Assembly: GCA_029948255.1 (NCBI GenBank)
Contig: JALIZF010001443.1
Coordinates: 186,001-250,000, forward strand
Direction of reading: 5' to 3'
Source of the DNA: Telmatactis stephensoni
Lineage: Eukaryota > Cnidaria > Anthozoa > Actiniaria > Isophelliidae
Length of the DNA stretch: 64,000 nt
Positions 10,275 through 22,400 of this stretch are shown one piece after another (the stretch's first letter is position 1; every line of letters starts with the position of its first letter). The position numbers and the translations under genes were made by a program. The notes under the pieces are model-generated. The model did no database searches, was not told the DNA's origin, and worked only from the letters and a program-made list of their open reading frames with translations.

Positions 10275-11090
10275 ATGAAAAGAGCACGGAGCGAGTCCAC
10301 TGATTCTGTAGACAGTATTGCTTCTTACACCGAAGAGGCCACTTTTGACGATAACGATATTGAAAAGGTTTTGCAGAAACTCTCCCAGAGTATCCCCGAA
10401 GAAAAGGCGCTCGCATTTCTTCACACCCTGTCAGCTTCGAAAAGTATTTTATACTGGAACTCCCATGGGGAGATGATGTATCATGAGCGAAGAATTCCTG
10501 TCACCAGCATTGCAGAGCTCATTGAGTATGTCATGTTACCTTACAATTTGGATGTTAAAGTACCTCGTGGGTTGAAAACGTTCACTCAAGGATTATCAGA
10601 GATTGGTATTGACAAGAAACTGATCCGTAACAAAAGGGTTCTGGCAGATTTGGTTGCCAGGCAACCGGAAGAGGACGAGACAGATAGCGAAACTAGTGAC
10701 CAAACCTCTGAAAGAGAAACTTCAGAGTCGGACAGGGAGAGTGTTGGTGAAAGCTTAGAGTCACAGGAACATTCAGAACCGGAAAGTTCAGAATCAGACG
10801 ATGAACCCCTAGAGTGTCACGTCTGCCGTGACTTCAAATCGTTCTATTCCATACCTGTAGTGCAATGCCCCAGATGCCTGTGGCGCGAAGGTTACTATTG
10901 TCGTGACGACCAACTGGTTGAATGCGATATTTGCTCACACGTCTTTGCCGTAGATGATCATACCACGAAAGTCAAGTTTTGTCGTTGTCGAGACTGTGAT
11001 GCAGTCCATCAATTGTCGTTGAAATTCAAGAAATTAAAACTCATGGATGATCACGATGACAATCAAGAAGAATCCGAAAGCGAATTGTAA
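10275..11090 (+). CDS. Polinton accessory protein with acidic linker and cysteine-rich C-terminus
   Basis: 271 residues. Residues 1-130 form a probably globular part containing ILYWNSHGEMMYHERRIPV. Residues 131-178 are a Glu/Ser/Asp-rich acidic linker. Residues 181-241 hold ten cysteines (C181, C184, C198, C201, C209, C217, C220, C236, C238, C241), mostly in CxxC or CxC pairs, suggesting bound zinc. I do not recognise a named family. Similar-looking N-terminal parts occur, to my recollection, in cnidarian Polinton ORFs. An AATAAA at 11104-11109 follows the stop and may end the transcript. Confidence 0.6.
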   Translation: MKRARSESTDSVDSIASYTEEATFDDNDIEKVLQKLSQSIPEEKALAFLHTLSASKSILYWNSHGEMMYHERRIPVTSIAELIEYVMLPYNLDVKVPRGLKTFTQGLSEIGIDKKLIRNKRVLADLVARQPEEDETDSETSDQTSERETSESDRESVGESLESQEHSEPESSESDDEPLECHVCRDFKSFYSIPVVQCPRCLWREGYYCRDDQLVECDICSHVFAVDDHTTKVKFCRCRDCDAVHQLSLKFKKLKLMDDHDDNQEESESEL

Positions 11091-11316
11091 CATCCCAAAC
11101 GTGAATAAATGAGGACGTTTGACACTAAATTTGTGTGTGGTTTGTCTGACTACCTTTCAAGATCTGAATTTACATTGTTGAAACCGTTCAGAGTGATTTA
11201 TTTATCTCTTTATGATCTCATGTATAAACTGTTCTCTCACTGACTTTACGAGTCACAAACCCAAAGGCGATCGTACGGAAAGGTTAAAACTGAGTGGCTG
11301 AAGAACTAAAATAATC

Positions 11317-11514
11317 ATGGGTGATGTTAGGATCAACTTTTCATGCAAGTCACCTCATCCTGACTGGTTCAAAGAACTCACATTTAAAGTGGGACCACAA
11401 AACGGGGTTTCGTCAGGTCGTGGGCAGTTCGGTGGTGTACCCTTAAAAGAGCAAATGCGCCGAAGGAAATTGACGGGACTACAGCAACAACAAGAAGAAA
11501 TCAACAAAATTTAA
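11317..11514 (+). CDS. Short Polinton ORF of unknown function
   Basis: 65 residues, beginning MGDVRINFSCKSPHPDW and ending in a basic, glutamine-rich tail (EQMRRRKLTG then a Q run). It lies in the same orientation as the two preceding small genes and is the last ORF before the right terminal repeat. It could be a small virion-type protein or chance; no motif decides. Confidence 0.4.
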   Translation: MGDVRINFSCKSPHPDWFKELTFKVGPQNGVSSGRGQFGGVPLKEQMRRRKLTGLQQQQEEINKI

Positions 11515-11792
11515 TCATGTATACCTCTTGAGACAATTGTGTAAACAATGAACGAGCCTTAAATAAACAAATGAGGCAGAACGTTTTGGTAAAATTTGCA
11601 TAAGTTCTAGACATAACGAACTAGTGACTCAAAATACAGTGTCAACGATACGAGATCCTGACACTTATGTCTTTTAAATCTATAATTTCGATTGTAATAT
11701 TTACCCTTGTAATGAATTGAATAAATGACTCTGGAACTTCCAATTCTAGTTTCAAATTCTTGTACGAACTATCATCACGAGTTTAAAACAAC

Positions 11793-12393
11793 AGATTTGC
11801 AGATGGCCGTTTCCAAAATAATAGCCGTCACGCACCGTACGCGTCACGCATGTTTAGAAAATCTAAAATTTTGATTCTTTGTGGCCACTTTTGCTACTTC
11901 TTTAATTCTATACCATTTAAGAATTAGAAGAATATATTAATATGATACGATTTACGATTTAGGAGGATTCAAAAGAGGGAAAAATTGCTTGCCCGGCTGG
12001 TGATTATTGCATCACCAATGACGTCATCGTACCTCGTAATCTCTGCACCGGAAACTCGCTGCGCTCGTACCCCATGATACCCCAATGTGTCGTAATATAC
12101 CTCAGAAAGGGAGAGGGGTAGCCCTACCGGGCTAGAGGGGTAGCCCTTTCGGGCTCGAGGGGAAGGGGTCGTACCTCATACCCCTTATCGTACCTCATCT
12201 ACCGGTGTCGCCCTGTCGGGCTCGAGGGGGGAGGAGTAGCCCTACCGGGCTAAAGGGGGAGGGGTCGTACCTCATACCCCTTATCGTACCTCACCTACCG
12301 GTGTCGCCCTGTCGGGCTTGGGGTATGGGGGGGGGGGGGTGGTATCGGGTGTACCGGGTGTACCGGGCGTAGAACTGTCCTTTTCCTACTACT
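11793..12393 (-). repeat. Right terminal inverted repeat of the Polinton-type element
   Basis: Inverse copy of 6845-7447, ending in CCTACTACT. It is followed immediately by the TACAGA duplication. Confidence 0.9.
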
Positions 12394-12399
12394 TACAGA
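12394..12399. other. Target site duplication TACAGA (right)
   Basis: Exact repeat of 6839-6844, abutting the element end. Confidence 0.9.
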
Positions 12400-12404
12400 G
12401 CATG

Positions 12405-13140
12405 CACTCAGTGATGTAATCTATTCATAAAATTTAGTGTATTCTATTGTCGTTCTATATATTGTTTTATATGTTATTCATTATATTTTTATAATGAACA
12501 TAACCAAGAGACCTTGCGCGCGCGATAAAAATAGCCTTAGTCGCCGCGAACATCGCACAAACATCAATACTGAGTTTCGCTCTCATAGTATTATAGTCTC
12601 TTGATATAGCTAATTGCACAAACATTGACACTTTCAAAACATAGAAGCTGAGACCGAAATGAACGATGGGAAATCTGTTGATTAGATGATTTTAAAGAAG
12701 CGCGTGTACGTTGACGTTTCAAACAGTGACTGAATCAAATTTTTGTTGTTAGAAACACGTGCACGATTATGTGGTGAATTCATGGATAAAATATATGAAA
12801 ACCCATATATTACTAGTGTACCCAGGAGCCATTTCGGTCTCAGCTTCTAGGTTCGATGATTTTGAAAGGTCGTGGCTAGATGGGATCCGCGCAAACAAGG
12901 CTTGGTTAGGTTTAGGGTTAGTATTTGGGAAGACTTTGTAGAAATAAACACTCAAGTACCTTGGGGTTAGGTTTAGGGCTAGTATTAGGGAAGACTTTGT
13001 AACTGAACAAAGCCCCTAAAACTAACCAAACCTTGTTTGCGAGCTAGGATCCCATCTAGACACGACCATTTAGAAAGGGTCAATGTTTGTACAAATAGCT
13101 CATATATATTACATCAGCTGAGTCCTACGAAGGTTCTCAC
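12405..13140. repeat. Nest of MITEs right of the Polinton-type element
   Basis: The outer ends are GTGATGTAAT near 12412 and ATTACATCAGCTGAG near 13108, relatives of 692-866. Inside are one end of the CTCTTAG/GTCTCTTG family (about 12500-12605), an inverted pair TTGCACAAACATTGAC / GTCAATGTTTGTACAA (12611 and 13078) and an inner pair TAGATGGGATC / GATCCCATCTA. At least three elements are inserted within each other. Confidence 0.5.
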
Positions 13141-13338
13141 TTTACTAAATGCTCTTCAATCATGGAACAATATATTTAAGATGAGCAGGCTGGAGTAGAC
13201 ATGAGTAAATGGATTTGAAAACTGCATGAGTCTAGTTACGTGGTCATTCATGCGAATTCGGGAAAGGTCTATATATTCTACGGTGGCCCGTAAGGGTTAA
13301 ACACATACTAAAACTTCCATGCATTCTTCGCGCAATTT

Positions 13339-13968
13339 TTAAAACAAGCTATATATTGTACGAAGTTAAAACTCATCATTTTATCGCGCGATAACTGCAT
13401 GAACCTATCGCGCGATAACTCAACCTATCGTGCGATAACTCAACCTACCGTGTGATAACTCAACCTATCGCGTGATTACTCAACTAATCGCACGATAACT
13501 CAACCTGTCGGCGCATTTCTAGTACTCAGGCCCCTGCGTCCATTTGGCGGACGAAGCCGGAACATGGTTAAGTCTTAACTGTTAGCAGGTTAGTAACCGT
13601 TGCTAGAAAATTTTTGTTTATGTCGTTGTAGGGCAAGATTTTTCTGTGAAACATTTCTCAAATAGGCTGCAAGAGTGATTTTGATAATAGTTTGGTGGCC
13701 ATTTTGTTTTTATGCCGACAACCCGAAGGTCATGACTGATTGCGTTGTACTAACCTTGATCATTGCGTGATAAGTTGAGTTATCAGGCGATACGCACCCT
13801 GGGTGCCAAAGTTCTATTTCCCTCCCCTCCCCCTACAGCGTTTCTCCCCAGACGTAACGTAACGCGAAACTAAGCTCAGGCGATAAGTTGAGTTGTATGG
13901 CGCGACAGGTTAAATTATCGCGCGAAAAAGATGATGAGTTGAACTATCACGCGATAGCTCGTTTTAAC
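13339..13968. repeat. Inverted-repeat element with TATCGCGCGATA arrays
   Basis: It begins TTAAAACAAGCTAT and ends ATAGCTCGTTTTAA. The left part (13381-13510) carries about six ~20-bp units built on a palindromic core TATCGCGCGATA plus ACTCAAC. Similar units in inverse orientation lie at about 13765-13960. No ORF is recognisable inside. Confidence 0.6.
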
Positions 13969-14498
13969 AAGACGCCCATATGGCCGTTCTCGCCGGCTGG
14001 ATCTTACGCCCTCCAAGTATGACGGCCAATCTGATTCAAATGTCCTTATGTGTGATGGTGTGACCTTCTTTCTGATCCCATTGTTCTTTTAAGTAATATA
14101 ATTAGCTGTTTCTAACAAAGTGAAAATCTGACTGAAAATCTGCGAGCTACCTGATGCATCCTATCGCCTTCGATGAATATGTGATCTACACCAGAAAAAA
14201 ATCCATTGTCGAGGTTTTGTTTTTGTTTTTGTTTTATTTGTTTTATTTGTTTTATTTATTTATTGTTTTGGGTTTTTGTTTTTTTTTTCCTGTAAAAGCG
14301 TAAACTTCATTAAGAAAATATATTTCCCAGGAGTTCTTTTGCTCTCGGTTTCGTTTCCCTGGTTATAGGATCTTCTTCTCTGATGAACATATTAGAAAAC
14401 TTCATTGCCAGGAAATAAAAAGCAAGTCCCAGAATATTCTCATATTAAAACCTAAAGAGTCTGCAACGTCTCTCAACATGGCCTAACAAGGCCTAACA
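13969..14498. other. Non-coding interval
   Basis: AT-rich, with a TTTTG/TTTAT run at about 14217-14290. I see no gene or further element. Confidence 0.5.
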
Positions 14499-15005
14499 TA
14501 GTCCAGTCCCAGACTCTCTTTCTTGCCGCTCCAGGACTCGCGGAGAAAGAGAGTCCAGTATAACTTGCATGCGCATGTGCAAAATGAGCCAATCAATTGA
14601 TTGATTAGTATTTTGCGAGCTTGCAATATGTAAATGTCAGTGTTTGGTAGCAGTGGTAGTGATGCGTATCGAAAAATTCACAAATACGTCTTTCACAACT
14701 GTCCATCCGTAAATGGCCTGCAACTGCTCAAACTTTGGTAAAAGATTATAGTTGGTTTTTCCAAGTGCATAGCTCACTGAATCAACAAATGGCTTTCCGA
14801 AATGAGACTGATATCGTGTATACAAAACACTTTCTTCTTCAGTCATCTTGAATCATTAGATGACTTTAGGATTTGTAACCACGCGATCACCACATGAATG
14901 TGGTGATCGCGTGGTCACTAAACTGACATGCGCATGCAAGTTATACTGGACTCTCTTTCTCCGCGAGTCCTGGAGCGGCAAGAAAGAGAGTCTGGGACTG
15001 GACTA
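14499..15005. mobile_element. Mutator-like element, copy 1, with helicase-like fragment
   Basis: 507 bp. The ends are TAGTCCAGTCCCAG and CTGGGACTGGACTA, and the terminal repeats extend ~80 bp inward (ending near GCATGCGCATG). It is flanked by an exact 9-bp duplication GGCCTAACA (14490-14498 and 15006-15014). Long inverted repeats with a 9-bp duplication fit the Mutator superfamily. It contains a palindromic hairpin at about 14879-14917 and a short ORF on the minus strand. A same-length copy is at 40249-40755, inverted. Confidence 0.75.
14637..14846 (-). pseudogene. RecQ-helicase-like N-terminal fragment inside the Mutator-like element
   Basis: 69 codons. The segment around LLPKFEQLQAIYGW to KDVFVNF resembles the region just before Walker A of RecQ-type DNA helicases, where a PTG-GKS nucleotide loop would normally follow. 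Here the similarity stops at VNF and the frame ends 11 codons later, so no ATPase site exists. It is probably a captured exon rather than a working helicase. The copy at 40408-40617 differs at residue 2 (Thr versus Ala). Confidence 0.5.
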
Positions 15006-15178
15006 GGCCTAACAGAGCCTAACAGCAAAGAGAATTTTCCTTTCAGTTTCCATTTGTGTGGGCTTCCTGTGTCGAACATGCCACGTGACAAGTCTTCGTG
15101 GTAGTCTGCACGTTCGTGTTGTCAGTCTGTGGTAAGGTGACTTTTGCTGCATAGTTCTTTTGTAAATCCTTCAAAAAC

Positions 15179-18100
15179 ATGGTAAGATATTGAACATTTG
15201 AACCCCTGAGATTGGCCATAAGTCATTCTTTTTGGATTTTCAGTGAAACGTTCTTGGATATTTCGCATCGCGAATGAAATTACACGTGTCAAAGTTGCTT
15301 AGATTTTCCCTGATATTAATAATCTATAAGCTTACTTTTGAGTTCTAGATTGTTTTCTATATATTATACAAAATACTACAAAATGTGACAAGCCTTTTTG
15401 CTTCTGACAATCCTTGCTCATCGAAATGGACTTAAAGCTTCCAATCACGCAACATGCGTGTCAAAAAATGCACCCAATCTCGGAAATTTAAGCTAGATAT
15501 GAGTGGGAGTTTGTTAAGTCAGCTAGCTTGTGTTTTTGAAGTGTACATTTTCAGCTTTTACAAAACATCTGAAACATGACCAAGAGACTCTCTGGGGAGG
15601 GGAAGGGCCGGGAAAAGCAGATTGGGAAAGAGGTAAGAAATGATAGCCTGCATGTGTGCTATTGTTTATAATAAAAATATATGCCCCCATCGTGCTTGGT
15701 TACATCTGGGAGGATAATGCACCAGTCAATGTAAACCCCCGCCCCACCCCACCCAGGCTTGAGCAGGGATTTGAATTTGGGCTCTGTGAAAGTGAGAAAA
15801 TGCCCCTCCCCCCAGGGAAGCATTTTCTTTCCAATGTGGCCACAAGCCCCACCCCCAGGTGAAGTTCAAAATTATTTGCATGAGCAAATATACTTCTTTT
15901 TTGAGTAAATTTCGACTGAAAAGGTAAAAAAAGTCTATTTTTTATAACTCATCAATCGATTGGAATGACAAAACTTTATAAAAATTCTTTATACATAAGA
16001 AAACATGAAAACTCACCTTTCGCTCTCCCATCTTTGCCACGCTATGCAAAAATCGCGGGAAAATGAGTTCTGGGGAACTTTGGGTAGTTTTCAAGATGGC
16101 GACCATTCATTTGTTCAACTGCTGACCATGAGGCGCTGCCGCGGTGTCTCGACCGAGCGAGGGAAGTGAAAGTCAGCTTGTTCCCCGCATACCAGGGCCA
16201 CATAATATAGCAAAAGAAGGTAAATACCCCGTATATCCCCGCTCAAGTCCGGGTGGGGTGGGGCGGGGGTTTACATTGACTGGTGCATAAAGGTCATTCT
16301 CTGACAATTACATTGTAGGTAAAATGTGTTTTTTTGACAGATTTTCCACATACACTGTTTTCATGGGGAAATTTGATGATAAGGGATTGTTCATATTTAT
16401 TCCTGGGGGTTGGGCTGCAGGAAAATTAAAGAAAAATTCAACCTTCCCCCTTGTTCTCTTCAAGTTCCTATGAAGTCCCCCCTTTTGTCCTCCAAATAAT
16501 TTCAACTCCCTCAGTATATTCTTTTCCTTTTTCTTTGGTCTTCCGAATGTATGTATGCCATCACTGACAATCTTTTCCACATTTTTTTGTACAGACTTCA
16601 TCTATTTCTTTGCTTTATATAAACATGGTTTTCTAGTTTTCAGGAGTTTTCACTGCGAAAGGTTACCTTTGTTTTCAATATTTCTTTGCTTTATAGTTAC
16701 TAGATATCTTTTCATCAGCAAACAACTTTTTCAAATTTGCTCAAGAAACAATTTGATCATCTGATCGTATGTTTCACTTCATTTCTTTCCCCTCTCCCCA
16801 CCTGATTCATCAAAGCAACATCTGCAGTCTTGACATCACCCAGCTATGATCACCATCCAATATACACTTATTTCGAAAAACATTCTCAAGATTCAGAGCA
16901 ACAATCATTAAGTCAAGACCAAAATGATTCATGCTAGTTTTGATGCTGGTAATGTATTCAAATCAGTTAGTTTCTAACTAATTGCACAATGTGAGCATTT
17001 TTTTATGTGCTTTTTAATATAGTGCACTCAATTCTGTTGATAACAATTCTGATTTGAATACACTACCAGCACTAAACTAGCATTCATTTCACTCTTGGCT
17101 TGATGCCTGTTGCTTTGAACTGTATGTGACAATGCTTTTTGAAATAAGTGTATCTTATTGTAAAAAAATGTACCAAAGCACCTTCAAGTTCTAGAAATTT
17201 ATTACATTTAGAAATTATCTCAAAATTTTCAACAAATAAGCAAATATTTAATTTCAAAAATATAACAGTTATAGCAAATAACATGCAACGTATTCAAGTT
17301 TTTTCCAATCTCCAGAAATAAACTTGCTAAAATGTTACTATTCTCTTACATTCTTTTTTGTTTTTGTTTTGTAGTTTTTTTAAGACCCTGTTAACTAAGA
17401 AATACAATTTCAATGCCCCCTTTCCTTTTGTCCCTTTTTTTCAAGTCCCCCTAATATTCCTCCAGCCCCCTCCCCCAACAGTCCATAATATTGATGATGA
17501 TGATGATGATGATGATGGAAACATTTTCTATTCTTTTGCTTTTGTATTCAGGCTGAACAACCATTGCATGTGTGCATAACAGGAGCTGCTGGTCAGATTG
17601 CATACTCCCTACTTTATTCAGTTGCCAAAGGAGATGTTTTTGGAAAGGATAAGGTAAGCTTGGGCCTGAAAAGGTCCTGAGGATCACCATCAACTTCATG
17701 CAACACATATAACAAAATTTACCCTTTCACTCCCATCAACACTGTGAACTTGCTGTGTTTCACATTCATGTGAAATTATTGTCTTTATTTCTGTTGTACT
17801 TATATCATTCTTCTTTATTCAGCCTATTGTTTTGTCCCTGTTGGATATTCCACCCATGATGACTGCCCTCAATGGTGTGGTTATGGAGCTGCAAGACTGT
17901 GCTCTTCCACTTTTGCATGGTATTTTTTCTATTTCCCAGCAGTTTATTATGTTTTCTGTTATTGCAGGGACCAGGGGATTGGAAGGATTGGAGGGCTAAG
18001 CCCCCTATATTTATAACGTACAATGAAATATGCCTATTCTGTGACCTTATATTTATAGGCTCAGTGCTTGAGTAGCCCCCCAAACAAAACTGTCCTTTGC

Positions 18101-19324
18101 AATCCCTGCATTGAAGACTCATTTAACTTAAATATTTTCCAGTTCTATCCCAGTTACCAGCCATTCATTTTATTGAAGCCATAAAATTCTTAATAATCTA
18201 CTTACTGTCCAGGTATTGTGGCCACGGCTGATGCAGCTGAGGCCTTTAATAACATTGATGTTGCAATTCTTGTTGGTGCTATGCCAAGAAGGGAAGGAAT
18301 GGAAAGAAAGGACCTGCTGGAGGCCAATGCTAAAATCTTTGTCAGCCAAGGAAAAGTTCTTGATGCAGTTGCCAAGAAAACTGTCAAGGTACATATATAA
18401 GGATTATTTTTAACCTCGCAACAAGAAAATCTTAAATTGCAAACATAAATAAATAAATAAATAAACAAACAAACAAACAAATAAATAATTAATTAACAAC
18501 CTCTACATTTGTTGATTTTTGCTGAGGGAGGAAAAACCAGAGAACCCAGAGAAAAAACCTTGTGGCATGGTAGAGAACAACACATCAAACAAACTCAATT
18601 CACATGTGATCCAATGCCTGAGCCAGGACTCGAACCCGGACCACAGTGGTGAAAGGCCGGTGCTCTCACCACTCAGCCAACCATGCCATCCTAAACATTC
18701 AAAATCTTAAATTGTAAACATTAAAAAAGATACATTTATCCTGGAATTTTCATTTGAAGCAGTCTTCTTCAGCAGCCCAGTAGTTGTCATTATTGTTGAC
18801 TACTGATAGCTCATTCATAATAATAATAATAATAATAATGATTTGCATTTATATAGCGCAAATATCTATGTATAGTATAAAGAACGGGAGAGAGTGTTTT
18901 ATCGGATATAAAGATCCGAGCCGTAGGCGAGGATCTTTATACCGATAAAACACGATCTCGAGTTCTTTATACGGCTTAAAAAACTCCAACACATATTAGA
19001 GTTGTTCTCTAAAAGAAATTCAAAAATATCTTCATTTATCTTGGAGAAAATCGAGGTTAAAGTTCATGTAAATTAGGCCGAATCTTTATCAGATATAAAG
19101 ACACTCGTCACGGTGGCGATTTTCATTGTGTTTGCCTTATGAATTATTAATGAGTTTTTTAAATGGATATAGAGTTTGTTAGTAGTAAGGCTCTCTAATA
19201 GACGTGCGCGCGGGAAATGCACAGTAGCAAGGTTCCGGAGCGCGACAATCCCCTACTCTTATGCGAATAGTTTCAACAGGTTCTTTAATGTCCCCCATTA
19301 CAGGTTAAGGAAGGATGGGAGACA

Positions 19325-19358
<34 letters not shown>

Positions 19359-19406
19359 CTGAAGGTCTAACCATTTGCAGATGTAGTTACAAAGGCAGCA
19401 CCTTCT

Positions 19407-19440
<34 letters not shown>

Positions 19441-22400
19441 ACGGGGATTGAACCCCGACCTCCCACACGAGAGACCGACGCCCAACCAACTGAGCCAACC
19501 GGGCGGCGGTTCATGAGCAATATATTGACAGGCCTTTTATAAGGTGTGGCAAAGTATTATTCATTCTTTGAATTTGGAATTTTTTTCTTTATTTTTAACT
19601 TGGCAATCTTTTAGAAATTTGCTCTCCCCGACTGTTGTTCACACCAGGGCCCGGTTGTACAAAGGTTGGATAAAGTTATCCACCGGATAAAAGTTATCCA
19701 CTGTATAGATTTTGTATAGATTTTATCCACTGGATAAGGATTTATCTGCTGGATAGCACTATTCACCCTCCATACAACCGGCCCCAGAATATTGCTTTTA
19801 TTTAATTGAATTTTGGTCCATCAAATTCTGATAGCTTTTTTTGAAGCAAGATTAACATCGAAATCCAAATGTGCATGCAATATTGAGAAAAAGGACTTTC
19901 AAAAAGTGCTGGCTATTTATTGGATAACACCATCATTTTTGTGGCTACAGCCTTGAAGAGGTGAAGCCACTTAGTCATCGGGTTGTAAGTAAGTAAGTAA
20001 GTAAGTAAGGGTGTTTGTGCGTAACACCACATGAAGCCCAATAATAAACTTCAGAACAAGTAGACAATGATCGATAATGATAAACAATAAAAGAATTTTG
20101 ATTCAGAGTTAAAATAAACAGAAACGAAAAGATTTTGGAAAGTGAACTACCGCCAGAGTCTTGTCAAGAAAACAACAACAAAGAGGCGTATTGAGTTTAC
20201 CACCGATTGCATGGTATGCTCCCGACAGATAAAAGTCCATGAGGATTCTCTTCCGTCAATTGACTTTACTTGAGGCAAAAATTGGCTGTGGAAATTCTGA
20301 CAATCAAGAATTAAAACAAGTACAAATTTATCTTTAAAAGAGTTGAATTAAAAATTGTCAAAGAAATCATTTATGTGAACTTTTTTTCGTAAATTAGTCC
20401 ACATGCAGCATAACTCTGCTCACAAGACTTCAAAGCCGTGACTGACAGTGAATTAAAATGCTACATAATTTCAAGCCTAACATATCCTTTAGGTATCATA
20501 TCGTTAAAACTAAATAAATAAATGAGATAAGCACTGGTGTTTTTGGCTCAATTTTCTATGTAAATGAATATCTCTATATACCTGTTTTATATTCCAATCG
20601 TCTGTTTGTTTACTAAATTAGAAGTGACTGGACCGATTGTGTTTCGAACACTTTAATGTCGGGTGCGTAGCAATAAAATCGTTGGTAAGTTGTTTAGTGG
20701 CTGTGAATATTTAATTCTTTTGTTACATTATCTTCCAGGGAAAAAAATATTTTTGGCATTTGTTTGACAGCTACACTTTTATGTTTCTGGAGTCACAGCA
20801 AATTGATAATAAAAATTTATATATGAAAAAGCAACCTTACTAATCATCTAAGCGCTCATTAGTCTGATGTAAGAAATTACAGTAAATAGCCAGTATTTCA
20901 ACATGCACTGTATCTCATTTTTACTAACGCTTTTCTTTCTATCCCACAAGGCTGTAGCCACATGTGCTTAACAAGCACCTATTTTTAGGGAAGGAAGGGT
21001 GGCCAAGCAGTGAGAGCACCGGTCTGTCACCTCTGTGGGGCATCACATGTGACTTGAGTTTGTTAGTTCGTTCTCTCCCATGCTTCGAGGGCTTTTCTCT
21101 GGGTCTTCCAGTTTTCCTTCCTCAGTAAAAATAAACTAGTGAGCTGAGTTACTATAATTGTATGCATAGAATATTAGAATGTAGTGGTAGTGTGTGGGAG
21201 AGTACAGTGTCCTCAAGTTAGTGTGCAAGCACTAGAAGACATTCTGATAAGGATTTACCCTTTTGCAAAAGGATCATACAATTTACTAGTACTAGTTAGA
21301 AGCAGATGATGTTTATTCAATAGAGGGATTTCACGGCAGCCATGTTTGTGGTCAAAATATTAGTCAAGAGTTTTTTTCCCAAGAGAAATGAAATCTTTTC
21401 TCATTCAAAACCTTTCTATTGTACTTGCCCACAAACATGGCTGCCATGAAATCCCTCTATATTCCTGATGCAAGACTGTATTTGATGCTTTATAATTATT
21501 TATGACAGGTCCTTATTGTTGGAAATCCAGCAAACACCAACTGTTACATCACTCATAAACTGGCACCAAGCATTTCAGCCAAGAATTTTTCTTGCCTGAC
21601 AAGACTTGATCAAAACAGAGCCACTTCTCAGGTACAGAATAACTTACCTGATTAAATGCCTAAAAGCTCAAAAATATGACAATTTTAGTGTAGTCACTTA
21701 CAGTGTACTTTGGCTTGCCATGCCCTCCAACAACCATTTACTCGCCTGCAGATTTTTATTTATTTGAATGAAAAATATGCAATTTATTATTGGTGTTCAT
21801 ACAGTAGAGTGTACAACTTAGATTGTACTGTGATTTTTGATATTGTGTAAACTCTGACCTTCAAACAGTCTGGGATGCTGATTGGATGATTGCTCATTCA
21901 AAAGAATGAAATACATTATAGCTGGCCATACTTTTCAGCTTTGCACTGTAAATCAAAAAATGCCACCTTGGTATCTTAGTTTTCTTTGAATTGCATTCAG
22001 CAGGTGAGAAGTTCCATGTCTAAACTCAGCCTTTTCTTTAATATTGATGACAACATCAATGAAATGCATTGAAAAAAATGCCGTCTTTGTATTAACTAAG
22101 TTGAGCTTCAGTCAACTCAAAAATTGTTGCTGTGTTTCTTCAGGTTTTGTATAAATACAGTGAAAATGTACTTTTTGTGATCGTTTTGTTATATTTTGTC
22201 TTAAGGTTGCTGCTCGTCTTGGTAAGAGAATTGATGAAGTGAAAAACATTATCATTTGGGGTAACCACTCCTCTACACAATACCCCGATGTCAACCATGG
22301 AGTAGTCAATCAAGTACCCATCCGTGATGCTGTGAAGGATGATGATTACTTGAATGGTGACTTTATCAAAGTAAGACTCAGTTTATTTAAACCATGTATG

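Larger units (their letters stand above)
6845..12393. mobile_element. Compact Polinton/Maverick-type element, 5.5 kb
   Basis: The element runs from AGTAGTAGG to CCTACTACT with ~600-bp terminal inverted repeats and a perfect TACAGA duplication on both sides. Inside are a minus-strand packaging ATPase and three plus-strand small ORFs, expressed away from a shared minisatellite region. Polintons are usually 15-20 kb and encode a protein-primed DNA polymerase, retrovirus-like integrase, protease and capsid proteins; none of these is here. The near-identical repeats, intact ORFs and intact target duplication point to a recent insertion, presumably mobilised by products of a full-length relative elsewhere. 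It lies just upstream of the glycosyltransferase gene. Confidence 0.85.

Noticed and set aside
13381..13510. CRISPR-like regular repeats
   Set aside because: The units are contiguous without unique spacers and sit in an animal transposable element.
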